Shown here: positions 5,286-12,345 of the stretch, in pieces | Numbering within the stretch: position 1 is the stretch's first letter | Layout of the letters: the number at the start of each line of letters is the position of its first letter | Assembly: GCA_002327865.1 (NCBI GenBank) | Contig: DCUQ01000055.1 | Span: 1-17,992 of the forward strand | Reading direction: 5' to 3' | DNA: 17,992 bases | From: Syntrophaceae bacterium UBA2210 | Lineage (GTDB): Bacteria; Desulfobacterota; Syntrophia; Syntrophales; UBA2210 | Notes under the pieces: model-generated | The model's input: only the letters and a program-made list of their open reading frames with translations | The model's database searches: none | What the model was told of the DNA's origin: nothing | Position numbers and translations under genes: made by a program

Positions 5286-6986
5286 ATGAAAAAGAAGAAA
5301 AAAATTATTGTAATCGGAGGTTCCGCTGCGGGTCCAAAGGCTGCGGCGAAGGCGCGCAGACTGGATTATGATGCGGATATAATAATGCTACAGAAGGACC
5401 CTGATCTGTCAATGGCCTCCTGCGGATATCCCTACTACGTCGGCGGATATTTTGATGACAGGAATATGCTTCTGAGCACATCGACGGGTGTTACAAGAGA
5501 TCCTGCATTTTATCTCAACGCGAAGGGAATATCGGCCAAAACGAACACCGAAGCAACATCGATAGACAGAAAAAACAAGACAGTGTCATACAAAGATATG
5601 CTGTCGGGCGAAACAGGTTCCCTCGAATATGACAAGCTTATAATAGCTACCGGTGCCGTTCCCAGAATCCCCCCCATCCCCGGTACTGATCTTGAGGGGA
5701 TTACCACTCTGCAGTCTATGAAGGATGCTGATTTTCTGAGAGGAATAAAAGAGGAACAGAAAATCAAGAAGGCGGTGATCATCGGTGGAGGATTAATAGG
5801 AATCGAAACCTGTGAAGCGCTCCAGTTAGCTGGCATCGATATTACTGTAGTAGAACTACTGCCGCAACTCCTGATGTTTCTCGACTGGGAGCTTGCAAAA
5901 CTTATTGAAAACCATGTCATAAGCAAAGGAGCGAATGTTATTACCGATAATGGCGTTATCGAATTTCAGGGTGAAAATGGCAAATTAACCGGTATAAAAC
6001 TTCAAAATGGCGCGGAATTACCCTGTGAACTGGCTGTAGTGGCTATAGGTGTCATTCCGAATACACGACTCGCAAGGGAAGCTGGAATAAAAATAGGCGA
6101 AACGGGCGGAATTGAAGTAAACGAATATATGCAGACTTCCGATCCTGATATTTACGCGGTGGGAGACTGTGTCGAATCGTACAACATTATCACAGGCAAG
6201 AAGGTGCATGCGCCTTTTGGCGACCTGGCTAATTTGCAGGGGCGTGTCGCGGGAGAAAATGCGGCATCGGAGAATACCGTTAAGTTTACAGGAACGATCC
6301 AAACCGGAATATGCAAAGTATTCGATTTCTCGGCCGGTTCGACAGGGTTGTCTGAAACTGTAGCAAAAAAAACAGGTTATAACGATATTATAACCGCTAT
6401 AAACGCAAGTCCCGACAAGCCGGGTTTTATGGACTCAAAGCTTCTTGTAACCAAAATGGTTGCAGACAGAAAAACGGGCAGAATTCTCGGGGCTCAATGC
6501 GTCGGCCCGGGAGATGTAAGCAAGCAAATTTCACAGTGGGCAATGGCCATTAAAGGCAGGTTTACCGTTGAAGATCTTGTTAATGCCGACCTGCCTTACG
6601 CGCCCCCCTTCTCGCTCGCGATAGATCATTGCATCGCGACGGCTCATATTATGCAGAATAAAATAAAGGGTAGAATGACCGGTATTTCCGCGATGGATGT
6701 CAAGAAAAAGCTGGACAAAAATGAAGCCTCCTTCATTCTCGACGTGAGAGACCCTGACGAATACGAAGAAATGCGCCTGGGTATCGGGGAGACCGTTATT
6801 CCGCTCGGTATGCTGCGAAAGAGATTTGGTGAACTGCCTCAGGATAAAGACAAAGAAATAATATGTTACTGTAAGATATCATTGAGGGGATACGAAGCAT
6901 CTCTTGTTCTGAAAGCCAACGGATGGAAAGATATAAAAGTCATGGAAGGAGGCATTATGGCCTGGCCTTACAGGCGTGAAAAATAA
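5286..6986 (+). CDS. CoA-disulfide/persulfide reductase family flavoprotein fused to rhodanese (Npsr/CoADR-RHD type)
   Basis: A 566-residue pyridine nucleotide-disulfide oxidoreductase. The FAD-binding Rossmann start is V-I-G-G-S-A-A-G (9-16). The single redox Cys is C46 in S-C-G-Y-P-Y-Y-V-G-G, the hallmark of the CoA-disulfide reductase branch. A-T-G-A-V-P is at 121-126, the NAD(P)H-binding motif G-G-G-L-I-G-I-E at 167-174, and Y-A-V-G-D-C at 290-295. A dimerisation domain follows, then a C-terminal rhodanese domain (about 467-563) with D-V-R-D-P (486-490) and active-site loop C529-K-I-S-L-R. Relatives reduce CoA disulfide, CoA-persulfide or polysulfide with NADH, and the fusion is typical of sulfur-handling anaerobes. 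The preferred substrate cannot be decided here. ATG 5286 has AAAGGA about 8 nt upstream. An ArsR-type regulator and a thioredoxin follow on the same strand, the regulator with its own promoter. Confidence 0.92.
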   Translation: MKKKKKIIVIGGSAAGPKAAAKARRLDYDADIIMLQKDPDLSMASCGYPYYVGGYFDDRNMLLSTSTGVTRDPAFYLNAKGISAKTNTEATSIDRKNKTVSYKDMLSGETGSLEYDKLIIATGAVPRIPPIPGTDLEGITTLQSMKDADFLRGIKEEQKIKKAVIIGGGLIGIETCEALQLAGIDITVVELLPQLLMFLDWELAKLIENHVISKGANVITDNGVIEFQGENGKLTGIKLQNGAELPCELAVVAIGVIPNTRLAREAGIKIGETGGIEVNEYMQTSDPDIYAVGDCVESYNIITGKKVHAPFGDLANLQGRVAGENAASENTVKFTGTIQTGICKVFDFSAGSTGLSETVAKKTGYNDIITAINASPDKPGFMDSKLLVTKMVADRKTGRILGAQCVGPGDVSKQISQWAMAIKGRFTVEDLVNADLPYAPPFSLAIDHCIATAHIMQNKIKGRMTGISAMDVKKKLDKNEASFILDVRDPDEYEEMRLGIGETVIPLGMLRKRFGELPQDKDKEIICYCKISLRGYEASLVLKANGWKDIKVMEGGIMAWPYRREK

Positions 6987-7062
6987 TATTCTCAAGCGGT
7001 ATCGAACCTGATGAACGGAAAATTTAGAAAAGCAACACAGGTCCTGTAATGTATCAGTGCGT

Positions 7063-7117
7063 GCCGGTTCACTTGACAACCGGCGAGAGGGTGGGTATAT
7101 TACGAAAACAGAATATA
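7063..7117 (+). promoter_or_regulatory. Promoter of the ArsR-type gene overlapped by two perfect inverted repeats
   Basis: -35 TTGACA (7073-7078, perfect), a 17-bp spacer, -10 TATATT (7096-7101). The -35 box sits inside an inverted repeat GCCGGTT (7063-7069) / AACCGGC (7078-7084). The -10 box forms the left arm of a second one, TATATT (7096-7101) / AATATA (7112-7117). Each spans 22 bp, about the size of a winged-helix dimer operator, which suggests autorepression. Confidence 0.65.
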
Positions 7118-7151
7118 TTGTAACTCTTATATGGTAGCGGGTATGAGGGGT

Positions 7152-7439
7152 ATGGATTATAAGGAGATGTCGGGGTTTTTTAAGGCTTTGGGAAATGTCA
7201 CCAGGCTGAAGATAGTAAAAGAGCTTGCAGAAGGCGAAAAGTGCGTTGGAGCTGTAGAAGATTGTGTGCACGCAAGCCAGGCTAATATCTCGCAGCACCT
7301 TATGATACTTAAAGAGCAGGGTATTGTTGATTGTCGTAAGAAAAAGAACATGAGATGTTACTATCTCAACAATCCTGAATTTATAAAGAATATTCTGAAT
7401 CTGATGGAAGATGAAGCACACCGGAGCGGTACTGATTAA
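7152..7439 (+). CDS. ArsR/SmtB-family transcriptional regulator
   Basis: A 95-residue winged-helix repressor. F-K-A-L-G-N-V-T-R-L-K-I-V-K-E-L (10-25) is the classic ArsR first helices, A-S-Q-A-N-I-S-Q-H-L-M-I-L-K-E-Q-G-I-V (41-59) is the helix-turn-helix and recognition helix, and the wing follows with C61-R-K-K-K. Cysteines are at 31, 38, 61 and 69. C31 and C38 lie where the metal or thiol sites of ArsR-like sensors occur, but the ELCVCDL metal motif is absent. Three in-frame ATGs exist (7131, 7143, 7152). I chose 7152, which has AGGGG just ahead (close spacing); 7131 would add seven residues. The position between a persulfide/CoA-disulfide reductase and a thioredoxin suggests sensing of reactive sulfur or oxidants rather than arsenic. 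That is inference. Confidence 0.85.
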   Translation: MDYKEMSGFFKALGNVTRLKIVKELAEGEKCVGAVEDCVHASQANISQHLMILKEQGIVDCRKKKNMRCYYLNNPEFIKNILNLMEDEAHRSGTD

Positions 7440-7523
7440 ATGGGCTGGCCGATATCAGGCTGATGTTTGCCGGTGAAACCTGTTAACACAAGACAAGATA
7501 ATAGCGGAGTCAGGAGGTAAAGA

Positions 7524-7865
7524 ATGGGAACATTTATTGATAATCCGGATAGTCCGGTTATTGTAACGGACAGCACTATTGACGAGGCGGTAGCGAAATA
7601 TCCCTTTCTGGTTGTCGATTGTTGGGCAGAGTGGTGCGGGCCATGCAAGATGATGGGGCCGGTCCTTGACAAACTCGCGAGAGAACACAAGGGAGATATC
7701 GTGTTCGCAAAACTCGATGTTGACACTAACAATGCGACAGCAGCAAAATTTGGCATTCGTTCCATCCCCGATCTTCTGGTATTCAAAGACGGTAAGAAGG
7801 TGGGTGATATCATCGGCGCCATGCCGGAGAATATATTGCTGGAAAAGATCAACACTTACAAATAA
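7524..7865 (+). CDS. trxA: Thioredoxin
   Basis: A 113-residue cytoplasmic thioredoxin with no signal peptide. The active site W-C-G-P-C (37-41) is preceded by A-E, and the cis-proline is in S-I-P-D (80-83), where Asp replaces the usual Thr. An extra cysteine, C33, lies four residues before the redox pair in V-D-C-W-A-E-W. The usual C-terminal G-A-M-P-E-N segment is present, with Ala-Met in place of the common 'G-x-x-x-K'. The length is typical. ATG 7524 has a strong AGGAGG at spacing about 7. The gene starts 84 nt after the ArsR-type gene and is probably cotranscribed with it. Electrons may come from an unlinked thioredoxin reductase; the upstream flavoprotein lacks the CxxC of TrxB. The gene symbol names the family, not proven orthology. 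Confidence 0.92.
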   Translation: MGTFIDNPDSPVIVTDSTIDEAVAKYPFLVVDCWAEWCGPCKMMGPVLDKLAREHKGDIVFAKLDVDTNNATAAKFGIRSIPDLLVFKDGKKVGDIIGAMPENILLEKINTYK

Positions 7866-8255
7866 TAAAGAGCGGGGAGAGATAGGTGAAGTAACGCTAC
7901 CCCTTTCTCTTAAGGGTATGCTACAGGAGAGAACAATAAAAGGAACGGAGTTAGTGATCGGGAATCCGGATACATATCTGTACGGCGCCTTTTACAGGGC
8001 TGTTCCCGTTGCTTATCCCGGAAGCACATGTTAGCCGATTTTACACCTTGCTATAACCGGTAATTCCCGCTGATGTCGCTTGTATCCAGGCATGCGGCAG
8101 CGTTTTCAGGATAAAGGGTTTTTAATTTGCATCTTAAGTTCTCAATATGGCGGCGTTATATACCGCCCCTGGTGGTTTAGCTGTCATGACAAGTAAGTTA
8201 TTCGGTCATATTCATACAAATCCCAGTGTGTATCTCATCGTAGGCGATACATGTA
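7866..8255. other. Intergenic with possible decayed coding sequence
   Basis: About 390 bases without an intact gene. One frame (about 7890-8034) reads as plausible protein (P-L-S-L-K-G-M-L-Q-E and later G-N-P-D-T-Y-L-Y-G-A-F-Y) but has no start signal and no family I recognise. It may be the upstream part of the decayed TlpA-like gene that follows. A small GGCGG/CCGCC hairpin lies at 8149-8167. Confidence 0.35.
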
Positions 8256-8561
8256 TTGCTTGATCTTTTCGTCCCGGGGGTTTTGGTGCCAACGTATCTG
8301 AACGAACTACATCGTGAGTATGGTAAAAGGGGGCTTTTAATTTTCAATATAGACATACAGGAACTACGGGGAAAAGTCCGTTCCTACGCGACCAGACAGG
8401 GTATCAATTACCGTGTGCTGATTGATGAAAAAGCGGAGGCAGCGACAGCCTATGAAGTAAGGGGTGTTCCTTCCCTTATTCTGATTGATAAAGACGGTAC
8501 TATTATCTGCAGGCAGTGCACATCGGTTGACGCAATGCTGGGAAAACTGTTGCCGGCGTGA
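8256..8561 (+). pseudogene. TlpA/ResA-like thioredoxin-fold remnant lacking its CXXC
   Basis: The frame matches the second half of a TlpA/ResA-type thiol-disulfide oxidoreductase: L-N-E-L-H-R-E-Y-G-K-R-G-L-L-I-F-N-I-D, then Y-R-V-L-I-D-E, A-Y-E-V-R-G-V-P-S-L-I-L-I-D-K-D-G, including the G-V-P cis-proline. The part that should hold W-C-x-P-C reads instead V-L-V-P-T directly after a degraded D-L-F-V-P-G, so both redox cysteines are gone. The region upstream is interrupted by stops, and the only start is a TTG with no ribosome site. The signal peptide or N-terminal strand expected for this exported family is missing. Most likely a recent pseudogene; the alternative is a short redox-inactive thioredoxin-fold protein. 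Confidence 0.55.
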
Positions 8562-8582
8562 AAGACAAAAGATGAAATTGCC

Positions 8583-8610
8583 TTGATAAATTACCTCGTG
8601 GGGTTATATA
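8583..8610 (+). promoter_or_regulatory. Probable promoter of the paaK operon
   Basis: -35 TTGATA (8583-8588, five of six), a 16-bp spacer, and -10 TATATA (8605-8610). Transcription would begin near 8617, giving a leader of about 80 nt before the ATG at 8699. Confidence 0.5.
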
Positions 8611-8698
8611 TAAAGTCTGTTAGAACATTCGACGATCATTAACCTGTTTCCGGACGAAACTCATATGTAACGAAAACTTTACAGTGGAGGTTAACTAA

Positions 8699-9997
8699 AT
8701 GTACTGGGAAAAAGGCATAGAAACAATGCCAAGGGAGAAGCTTGAAAAACTTCAGCTTGAACGGCTGAAAGAGAGCGTTAAAAAGGCATCTGCCTCGGTT
8801 TTTTATAGTGATTTATTCAAAAAAGTGGGTGTTAGTCCCAACGAAATACGGTCCCTGGAAGATATAAAGAAAATTCCTCTGACGACAAAAGATAATCTCA
8901 GGGAACACTGGCCCTACGGGTTTCTGGCTGTCCCCAAGGATGATCTTGTAAGGATGCATTCATCCTCCGGTACAACCGGCAGGGCGACAGTCATTTTTCA
9001 TACTCTCAACGATATAAACGAGTGGACGAATATTTTATCCCGTTCGATGTACATGACAGGCATGCGTAGAAGCGACGTGTTTCAAAACATGATGACCTAT
9101 TCTTTGTTTACCGGGGGGCTGGGTTTTCATTACGGGGCGGAGAGATTGGGTGCGCTCGTTATCCCCGTAGGAGCGGGCAACAGCAAACGGCAGATTCAGA
9201 TCATGCGGGATTTTCAGACAACGGTCATACATGTCATTCCCAGTTACGCCCTTCATCTTGCCTCGGTTTTTGAAGAGGTAGGTGTCGATCCGAGGCGGGA
9301 CACCCAGCTCAAAATCGCCTTTCTGGGAGCGGAGCCTCATTCTGAGGAGACGCGGCAGAAGATAGAAGAATTTTACGGTGTCAAGGCATACAATTCATAC
9401 GGATTGTCCGAAATGGATGGTCCGGGCGTAGCCTTTGAGTGCCCGTATCAGAACGGGATGCACGTCTGGGAAGATAATTTTATAGTAGAGATAATAGATC
9501 CCGATACACTTGAGCCCGTTCCGGATGGAGAGGAAGGGGAGCTTGTGCTGACAACCCTTCTCAGGGATGGAATGCCGATATTACGCTACAGGACAAAGGA
9601 TCTTACGCGGATTATTCCCGGTCCCTGTGAATGCGGCAGAACCCACATCCGGATAGAAAGAATCAAGGGAAGAACCGATGATATGCTGATTCTGAAAGGG
9701 GTCAATATATTCCCGATTCAGATAGAAAAAAAGCTGATGGAGATTCCCGGTGTCGGGACCAATTTCCTGATCGTTCTGGAGAGAAAGGGGTTCAATGACC
9801 ACATGACCGTCAGGGTCGAGGTGGAAAAGAAGTTTTTCTCCGGAGACCTTAGACAGCTTGAGAACCTGAGACGCACGATTGTAGAAGAATTGAAGAGTGA
9901 TATCCTTATAACCCCGAAAGTGGAGCTTGTCGAGCCCGGCAGCCTTCCCAAGAGCGAGGGAAAGGCGGTAAGGGTTGTCGACAAAAGAGAGGAGTAA
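8699..9997 (+). CDS. paaK: Phenylacetate-CoA ligase (PaaK-type, AMP-forming)
   Basis: A 432-residue enzyme of the usual PaaK length, which activates phenylacetate or another arylacetate to its CoA thioester with ATP. The ATP-binding P-loop-like motif is H-S-S-S-G-T-T-G (87-94). F-L-G-A-E-P (208-213) and N-S-Y-G-L-S-E-M-D-G-P-G (232-243) are the family's substrate/AMP region. C-E-C-G-R-T-H near 310 and D-D-M-L-I-L-K-G-V-N-I-F-P (about 330) mark the hinge. S-E-G-K-A-V-R-V near the end holds the catalytic Lys. The enzyme is cytosolic. ATG 8699 has GGAGG at spacing about 9. The ACT-domain gene starts 6 nt after the stop, an arrangement common in anaerobes, where PaaK homologues often accompany indolepyruvate or 2-oxoacid:ferredoxin oxidoreductases in aromatic amino acid use. 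The true substrate (phenylacetate, indoleacetate) is not decidable. Confidence 0.93.
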   Translation: MYWEKGIETMPREKLEKLQLERLKESVKKASASVFYSDLFKKVGVSPNEIRSLEDIKKIPLTTKDNLREHWPYGFLAVPKDDLVRMHSSSGTTGRATVIFHTLNDINEWTNILSRSMYMTGMRRSDVFQNMMTYSLFTGGLGFHYGAERLGALVIPVGAGNSKRQIQIMRDFQTTVIHVIPSYALHLASVFEEVGVDPRRDTQLKIAFLGAEPHSEETRQKIEEFYGVKAYNSYGLSEMDGPGVAFECPYQNGMHVWEDNFIVEIIDPDTLEPVPDGEEGELVLTTLLRDGMPILRYRTKDLTRIIPGPCECGRTHIRIERIKGRTDDMLILKGVNIFPIQIEKKLMEIPGVGTNFLIVLERKGFNDHMTVRVEVEKKFFSGDLRQLENLRRTIVEELKSDILITPKVELVEPGSLPKSEGKAVRVVDKREE

Positions 9998-10003
9998 AAC
10001 GCT

Positions 10004-10459
10004 ATGGTGGCCTATCAGCTCTCCGTGTTCGCGGAAAACAAGCCGGGAAGGCTGGCGAAAGTTACCGGCATCCTGAAAAAGGGCAAAATCAATATAAGGG
10101 CGATTACGATATCGACATCGGATGAATTCGGCGTAATCAATCTGATTGTGGATGATCCGGAGGGGGCACGTTCGTTTCTGGAGGACGGAGGCCTGACCGT
10201 AGGCATGAAACCGGTTATCGCAGTTGTGATTGAGGACAAGCCGGGCGGGCTCGATAAGCTGATTCAACTTCTTGTCGAGGAGAATATCAATATTGAAAAT
10301 GCCTATGGGTTTGTCCTGGAAAGTCATGAAAAGGCGGTTTTTGTAGTTGACGTGGATCAGTTGGAAAAAGCGCAGAAGGTAACGGAAGCTGCGGGGTTCG
10401 AAACATTAGACGCACAATCTCTCTCTGATATAGAACCCTTTCACTATATGAAATATTGA
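10004..10459 (+). CDS. Tandem ACT-domain protein
   Basis: A 151-residue protein of two ACT domains: residues about 4-66 (Q-L-S-V-F-A-E-N-K-P-G-R-L-A-K-V) and 71-140 (I-A-V-V-I-E-D-K-P-G-G-L-D-K-L). Each has the N-K-P-G or D-K-P-G turn of amino-acid-binding ACT folds, followed by N-I-R or N-I-E. There is no catalytic domain. In other anaerobes a protein like this is regularly encoded directly behind a PaaK homologue, and it probably senses an aromatic amino acid, most plausibly to regulate the ligase; this is inferred from the pairing. The ribosome site GAGAGGAG overlaps the last codons of paaK, so the two are translationally linked. The C-terminus (D-I-E-P-F-H-Y-M-K-Y) is typical of this subgroup as I remember it. 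Confidence 0.9.
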   Translation: MVAYQLSVFAENKPGRLAKVTGILKKGKINIRAITISTSDEFGVINLIVDDPEGARSFLEDGGLTVGMKPVIAVVIEDKPGGLDKLIQLLVEENINIENAYGFVLESHEKAVFVVDVDQLEKAQKVTEAAGFETLDAQSLSDIEPFHYMKY

Positions 10460-10518
10460 TGCCGACCGTGTAACGGGGCGTTTTACAGGTTCATCGTTAT
10501 TAAAGATTGGGAGAAGTT

Positions 10519-10953
10519 ATGACACACGAGGATGCGGGTCACTATGCCGCCAAACACGCCGGGGGAACCAAACTGGCACCCGGGGTCGCGGAGGCGATCA
10601 GGAAGAAGGCAAGGGACGGCCGGATTACATGCGCAGCCGCGCACAAGATCGCGACCGATTTGAAGATGACGCCCGCCGAGGTCGGGGTGACAATGGATCT
10701 GATGGAGATTTGTTTGAACAAGTGCCAGATGGGGTTGTTCGGATATACCCCCGACCGGAGGATCGTAAAACCAGCGAGTGATGTGTCAGCCAAACTGGAA
10801 ACGGCCATAAAAAAGGCAACGGTCGACGGCAGGATAGCATGTCTTTCGTGCTGGGAAATTGCAAAGGATTTCAAGATTGCGAAGATAGATGTAGCTTCCG
10901 CTTGCGAGGCACTCAATATCAAGGTCTCTTCCTGCCAGCTAGGGGCTTTCTAG
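10519..10953 (+). CDS. Unrecognised protein of two repeated Cys-containing helical modules
   Basis: A 144-residue soluble protein built from an internal duplication. Module 1 (about 19-76) and module 2 (about 89-144) share A-I-(R/K)-K-(K/A)-x-x-D-G-R-I-(T/A)-C, then (H/W)-(K/E)-I-A-x-D-(L/F)-K-(M/I), and both end with C-Q-(M/L)-G-x-F. Each copy has a Cys in the D-G-R-I-x-C turn and a Cys in the C-Q-x-G motif. Module 2 adds C111 and C129; module 1 adds C65. The helix pattern suggests a small helix-turn-helix-like domain, possibly with metal or thiol chemistry. ATG 10519 is chosen over an upstream TTG because GGGAGAAG lies directly before it. It follows the ACT gene by 59 nt and is closed by a strong terminator, so it likely belongs to the paaK transcript. 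I do not know its function. Confidence 0.8.
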   Translation: MTHEDAGHYAAKHAGGTKLAPGVAEAIRKKARDGRITCAAAHKIATDLKMTPAEVGVTMDLMEICLNKCQMGLFGYTPDRRIVKPASDVSAKLETAIKKATVDGRIACLSCWEIAKDFKIAKIDVASACEALNIKVSSCQLGAF

Positions 10954-11008
10954 GGACCATCACGGCATGAGTGAATGACGCCTGGTTAGAATAGTGAAAA
11001 GCGTTATC

Positions 11009-11047
11009 AAGAAAGCGCGAATAATGATTTATCATTCGCGCTTTCTT
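11009..11047 (+). terminator. Strong terminator of the paaK cluster
   Basis: A 13-bp perfect stem, AAGAAAGCGCGAA (11009-11021) with TTCGCGCTTTCTT (11035-11047), plus possible inner pairing TGA/TCA. It sits 56 nt past the stop at 10953. T-rich sequence follows (ATTGTCCTTTGTTTG). Confidence 0.7.
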
Positions 11048-11215
11048 ATTGTCCTTTGTTTGTTTTGCTTATTTCGGATCGGATGCGCTGGTTCAGGATA
11101 TTACGATCCGATTTTCCAAACACACCCACATTGTATCATCTGCATGGCTTGAAAATAATGATTACCTGCTATTTCCCATACAAAAAATATCCTCATTTTT
11201 CTTCCTGCTGGTTAT

Positions 11216-11264
11216 GCCGGGTATGGTTCGCAATTTCGATTAACGAGATTGCCGATATCCCGGC
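11216..11264. other. Long imperfect hairpin downstream of the CBS gene
   Basis: GCCGGG (11216-11221) pairs with CCCGGC (11259-11264), followed inward by TAT/ATA and GCAATTTCG/CGAGATTGC with one mismatch, leaving a small AT loop. About 49 nt in all. No T-run follows. It may be a 3' structural element of the minus-strand CBS transcript or an unannotated RNA; neither is demonstrated. Confidence 0.3.
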
Positions 11265-11289
11265 TACTCTGCGGTTTTCCCATGGCGAG

Positions 11290-11314
11290 AGGGCATTTTG
11301 CCGGGAGATGCCCT
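11290..11314 (-). terminator. Hairpin just after the CBS gene stop
   Basis: A 7-bp perfect stem, AGGGCAT (11290-11296) and ATGCCCT (11308-11314), 6 nt beyond the minus-strand stop at 11321. It lacks a following U-run, so it is a weak terminator candidate. Confidence 0.35.
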
Positions 11315-11320
11315 AAAAAT

Positions 11321-11755
11321 CTAATAACCACCCGTAATATAATGCTCAAGTTGCTGGATAGTGAATTCCTGATCCGAGATGATCTGCTTGACTACATCGC
11401 CGATAGTCACGATCCCGACCAGTTTTTTATTTTCCAGGACCGGTAAATGTCGGACATGTTTTGCAGTCATCAAAGCCATACAGTCTTCGATGGTGCTTTC
11501 AGGATCTACGTAGAGCACTTCGTGAGTCATCAGTTCGCCAACGGTTGCATTCTTGGAAAACTTTCCCTTAAGGATGAGTTTACGGGCGTAATCCCTTTCA
11601 GAAAAGATACCAACCACATTCCCTTCGGCGATAACCAGTAGAGCGCCTACATCTTTTTCAGACATTACTTGCAAGGCTTCGTATACAGTCATTTCCGGAG
11701 CGATAGACCAAGCTTTTTTACCTTTAATCTCGAGGAGTTGTCTTACGGTAGTCAT
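11321..11755 (-). CDS. CBS-domain pair protein
   Basis: A 144-residue protein consisting of two CBS domains: about 16-63 (A-P-E-M-T-V-Y-E-A-L-Q-V-M, then V-V-G-I-F-S-E-R-D-Y-A-R) and about 79-126 (V-D-P-E-S-T-I-E-D-C-M-A-L-M, R-H-L-P-V-L, L-V-G-I-V-T-I-G-D-V-V). Such stand-alone pairs (Bateman modules) bind AMP, ATP, NADH or related adenylates and act as energy or redox sensors. No partner domain is fused. The start at 11755 is preferred over 11854 because AAGGAGAAG lies about 7 nt before it and M-T-T-V-R-Q-L-L matches the family's beginning. A minus-strand promoter is visible at 11921-11949. Confidence 0.92.
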   Translation of the reverse strand: MTTVRQLLEIKGKKAWSIAPEMTVYEALQVMSEKDVGALLVIAEGNVVGIFSERDYARKLILKGKFSKNATVGELMTHEVLYVDPESTIEDCMALMTAKHVRHLPVLENKKLVGIVTIGDVVKQIISDQEFTIQQLEHYITGGY

Positions 11756-11920
11756 CAGCAGCTTCTCCTTTCTTTGGTGGTTGTCTGGCAATTTATCGAG
11801 TGGGGAAATGCCCGCCTCTCCCTGTCCAACACGATATTGCGAACCCGGCTTCATATCAGCGTATTGTGCGATATCGCGACATCCGGCATTTGCAGCCTAA
11901 ATATTAAATAGGTTAAAGAA

Positions 11921-11949
11921 ATTATGAAAAATAAAGGGAAATAAGTCAA
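11921..11949 (-). promoter_or_regulatory. Promoter of the CBS gene
   Basis: Minus strand: -35 TTGACT (11949-11944), a 17-bp spacer, -10 CATAAT (11926-11921), each five of six. Predicted start of transcription is near 11914, leaving a leader of about 160 nt, long enough for further leader control. Confidence 0.55.
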
Positions 11950-11981
11950 GAATAAATGACAAAAAAGCGCAAGTAAACGTT

Positions 11982-12224
11982 TCAGGATCGGCCGGCCCCG
12001 TTATATAGGCCTCTGCCATCGACGCTTTTTTTGCCAGATTTGACCAGGGGTATAAGAAAAACTATACATGCAATTAAAAAGATAATGCTGCCTGTGAATA
12101 TTACCATGTCATTATTTTTCAGGCTTGAAGCGATAAAGAAAATAGAACAGATAACGAAGAGTATCCATCCCGCCAACTGGTACTTTATTCCTTCTCCGGT
12201 CTGGTTTTCCCGATTTTCTTTCAT
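11982..12224 (-). CDS. Small two-helix membrane protein
   Basis: An 80-residue protein with a polar N-terminus (1-14), a first membrane helix (about 16-33, beginning Y-Q-L-A-G-W-I-L-F-V), a short polar loop S-L-K-N-N-D (34-39), a second helix (40-60, ending F-L-I-P-L) and a basic C-terminal tail. Database entries of this shape are often called 'cytochrome oxidase subunit III', a label I regard as unproven. No ribosome site is obvious and codon 1 is an ATG, so the exact start is uncertain. It lies upstream of the CBS gene on the same strand but is separated by that gene's promoter. Function is unknown. Confidence 0.7.
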   Translation of the reverse strand: MKENRENQTGEGIKYQLAGWILFVICSIFFIASSLKNNDMVIFTGSIIFLIACIVFLIPLVKSGKKSVDGRGLYNGAGRS

Positions 12225-12281
12225 GTTATTATGTATCTGTCACTCTTTTATGAAGATTATTTAAGCATTATTACAAACGGT

Positions 12282-12298
12282 AGTGAGTGGGCCTCACT
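12282..12298. other. Small intergenic hairpin
   Basis: AGTGAG (12282-12287) and CTCACT (12293-12298) form a 6-bp stem with a 5-nt loop, about 50 nt after the end of the first carboxymuconolactone-decarboxylase-family gene on the minus strand. A pyrimidine-rich run follows on the plus strand only, so the direction of any termination is unclear. Confidence 0.3.
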
Positions 12299-12345
12299 TC
12301 TTTTCTCAAGATTTCACAGGAAGCAAGACCCGCCCCCATATCTTC

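Noticed and set aside
9581..10327. Long minus-strand open frame (248 codons) opposite paaK and the ACT gene
   Set aside because: Entirely antisense to two well-supported genes with clear motifs; a shadow frame.
11049..11316. Overlapping plus-strand frames in the gap after the paaK cluster terminator
   Set aside because: Low-complexity hydrophobic and aromatic sequence, no ribosome sites, no families.
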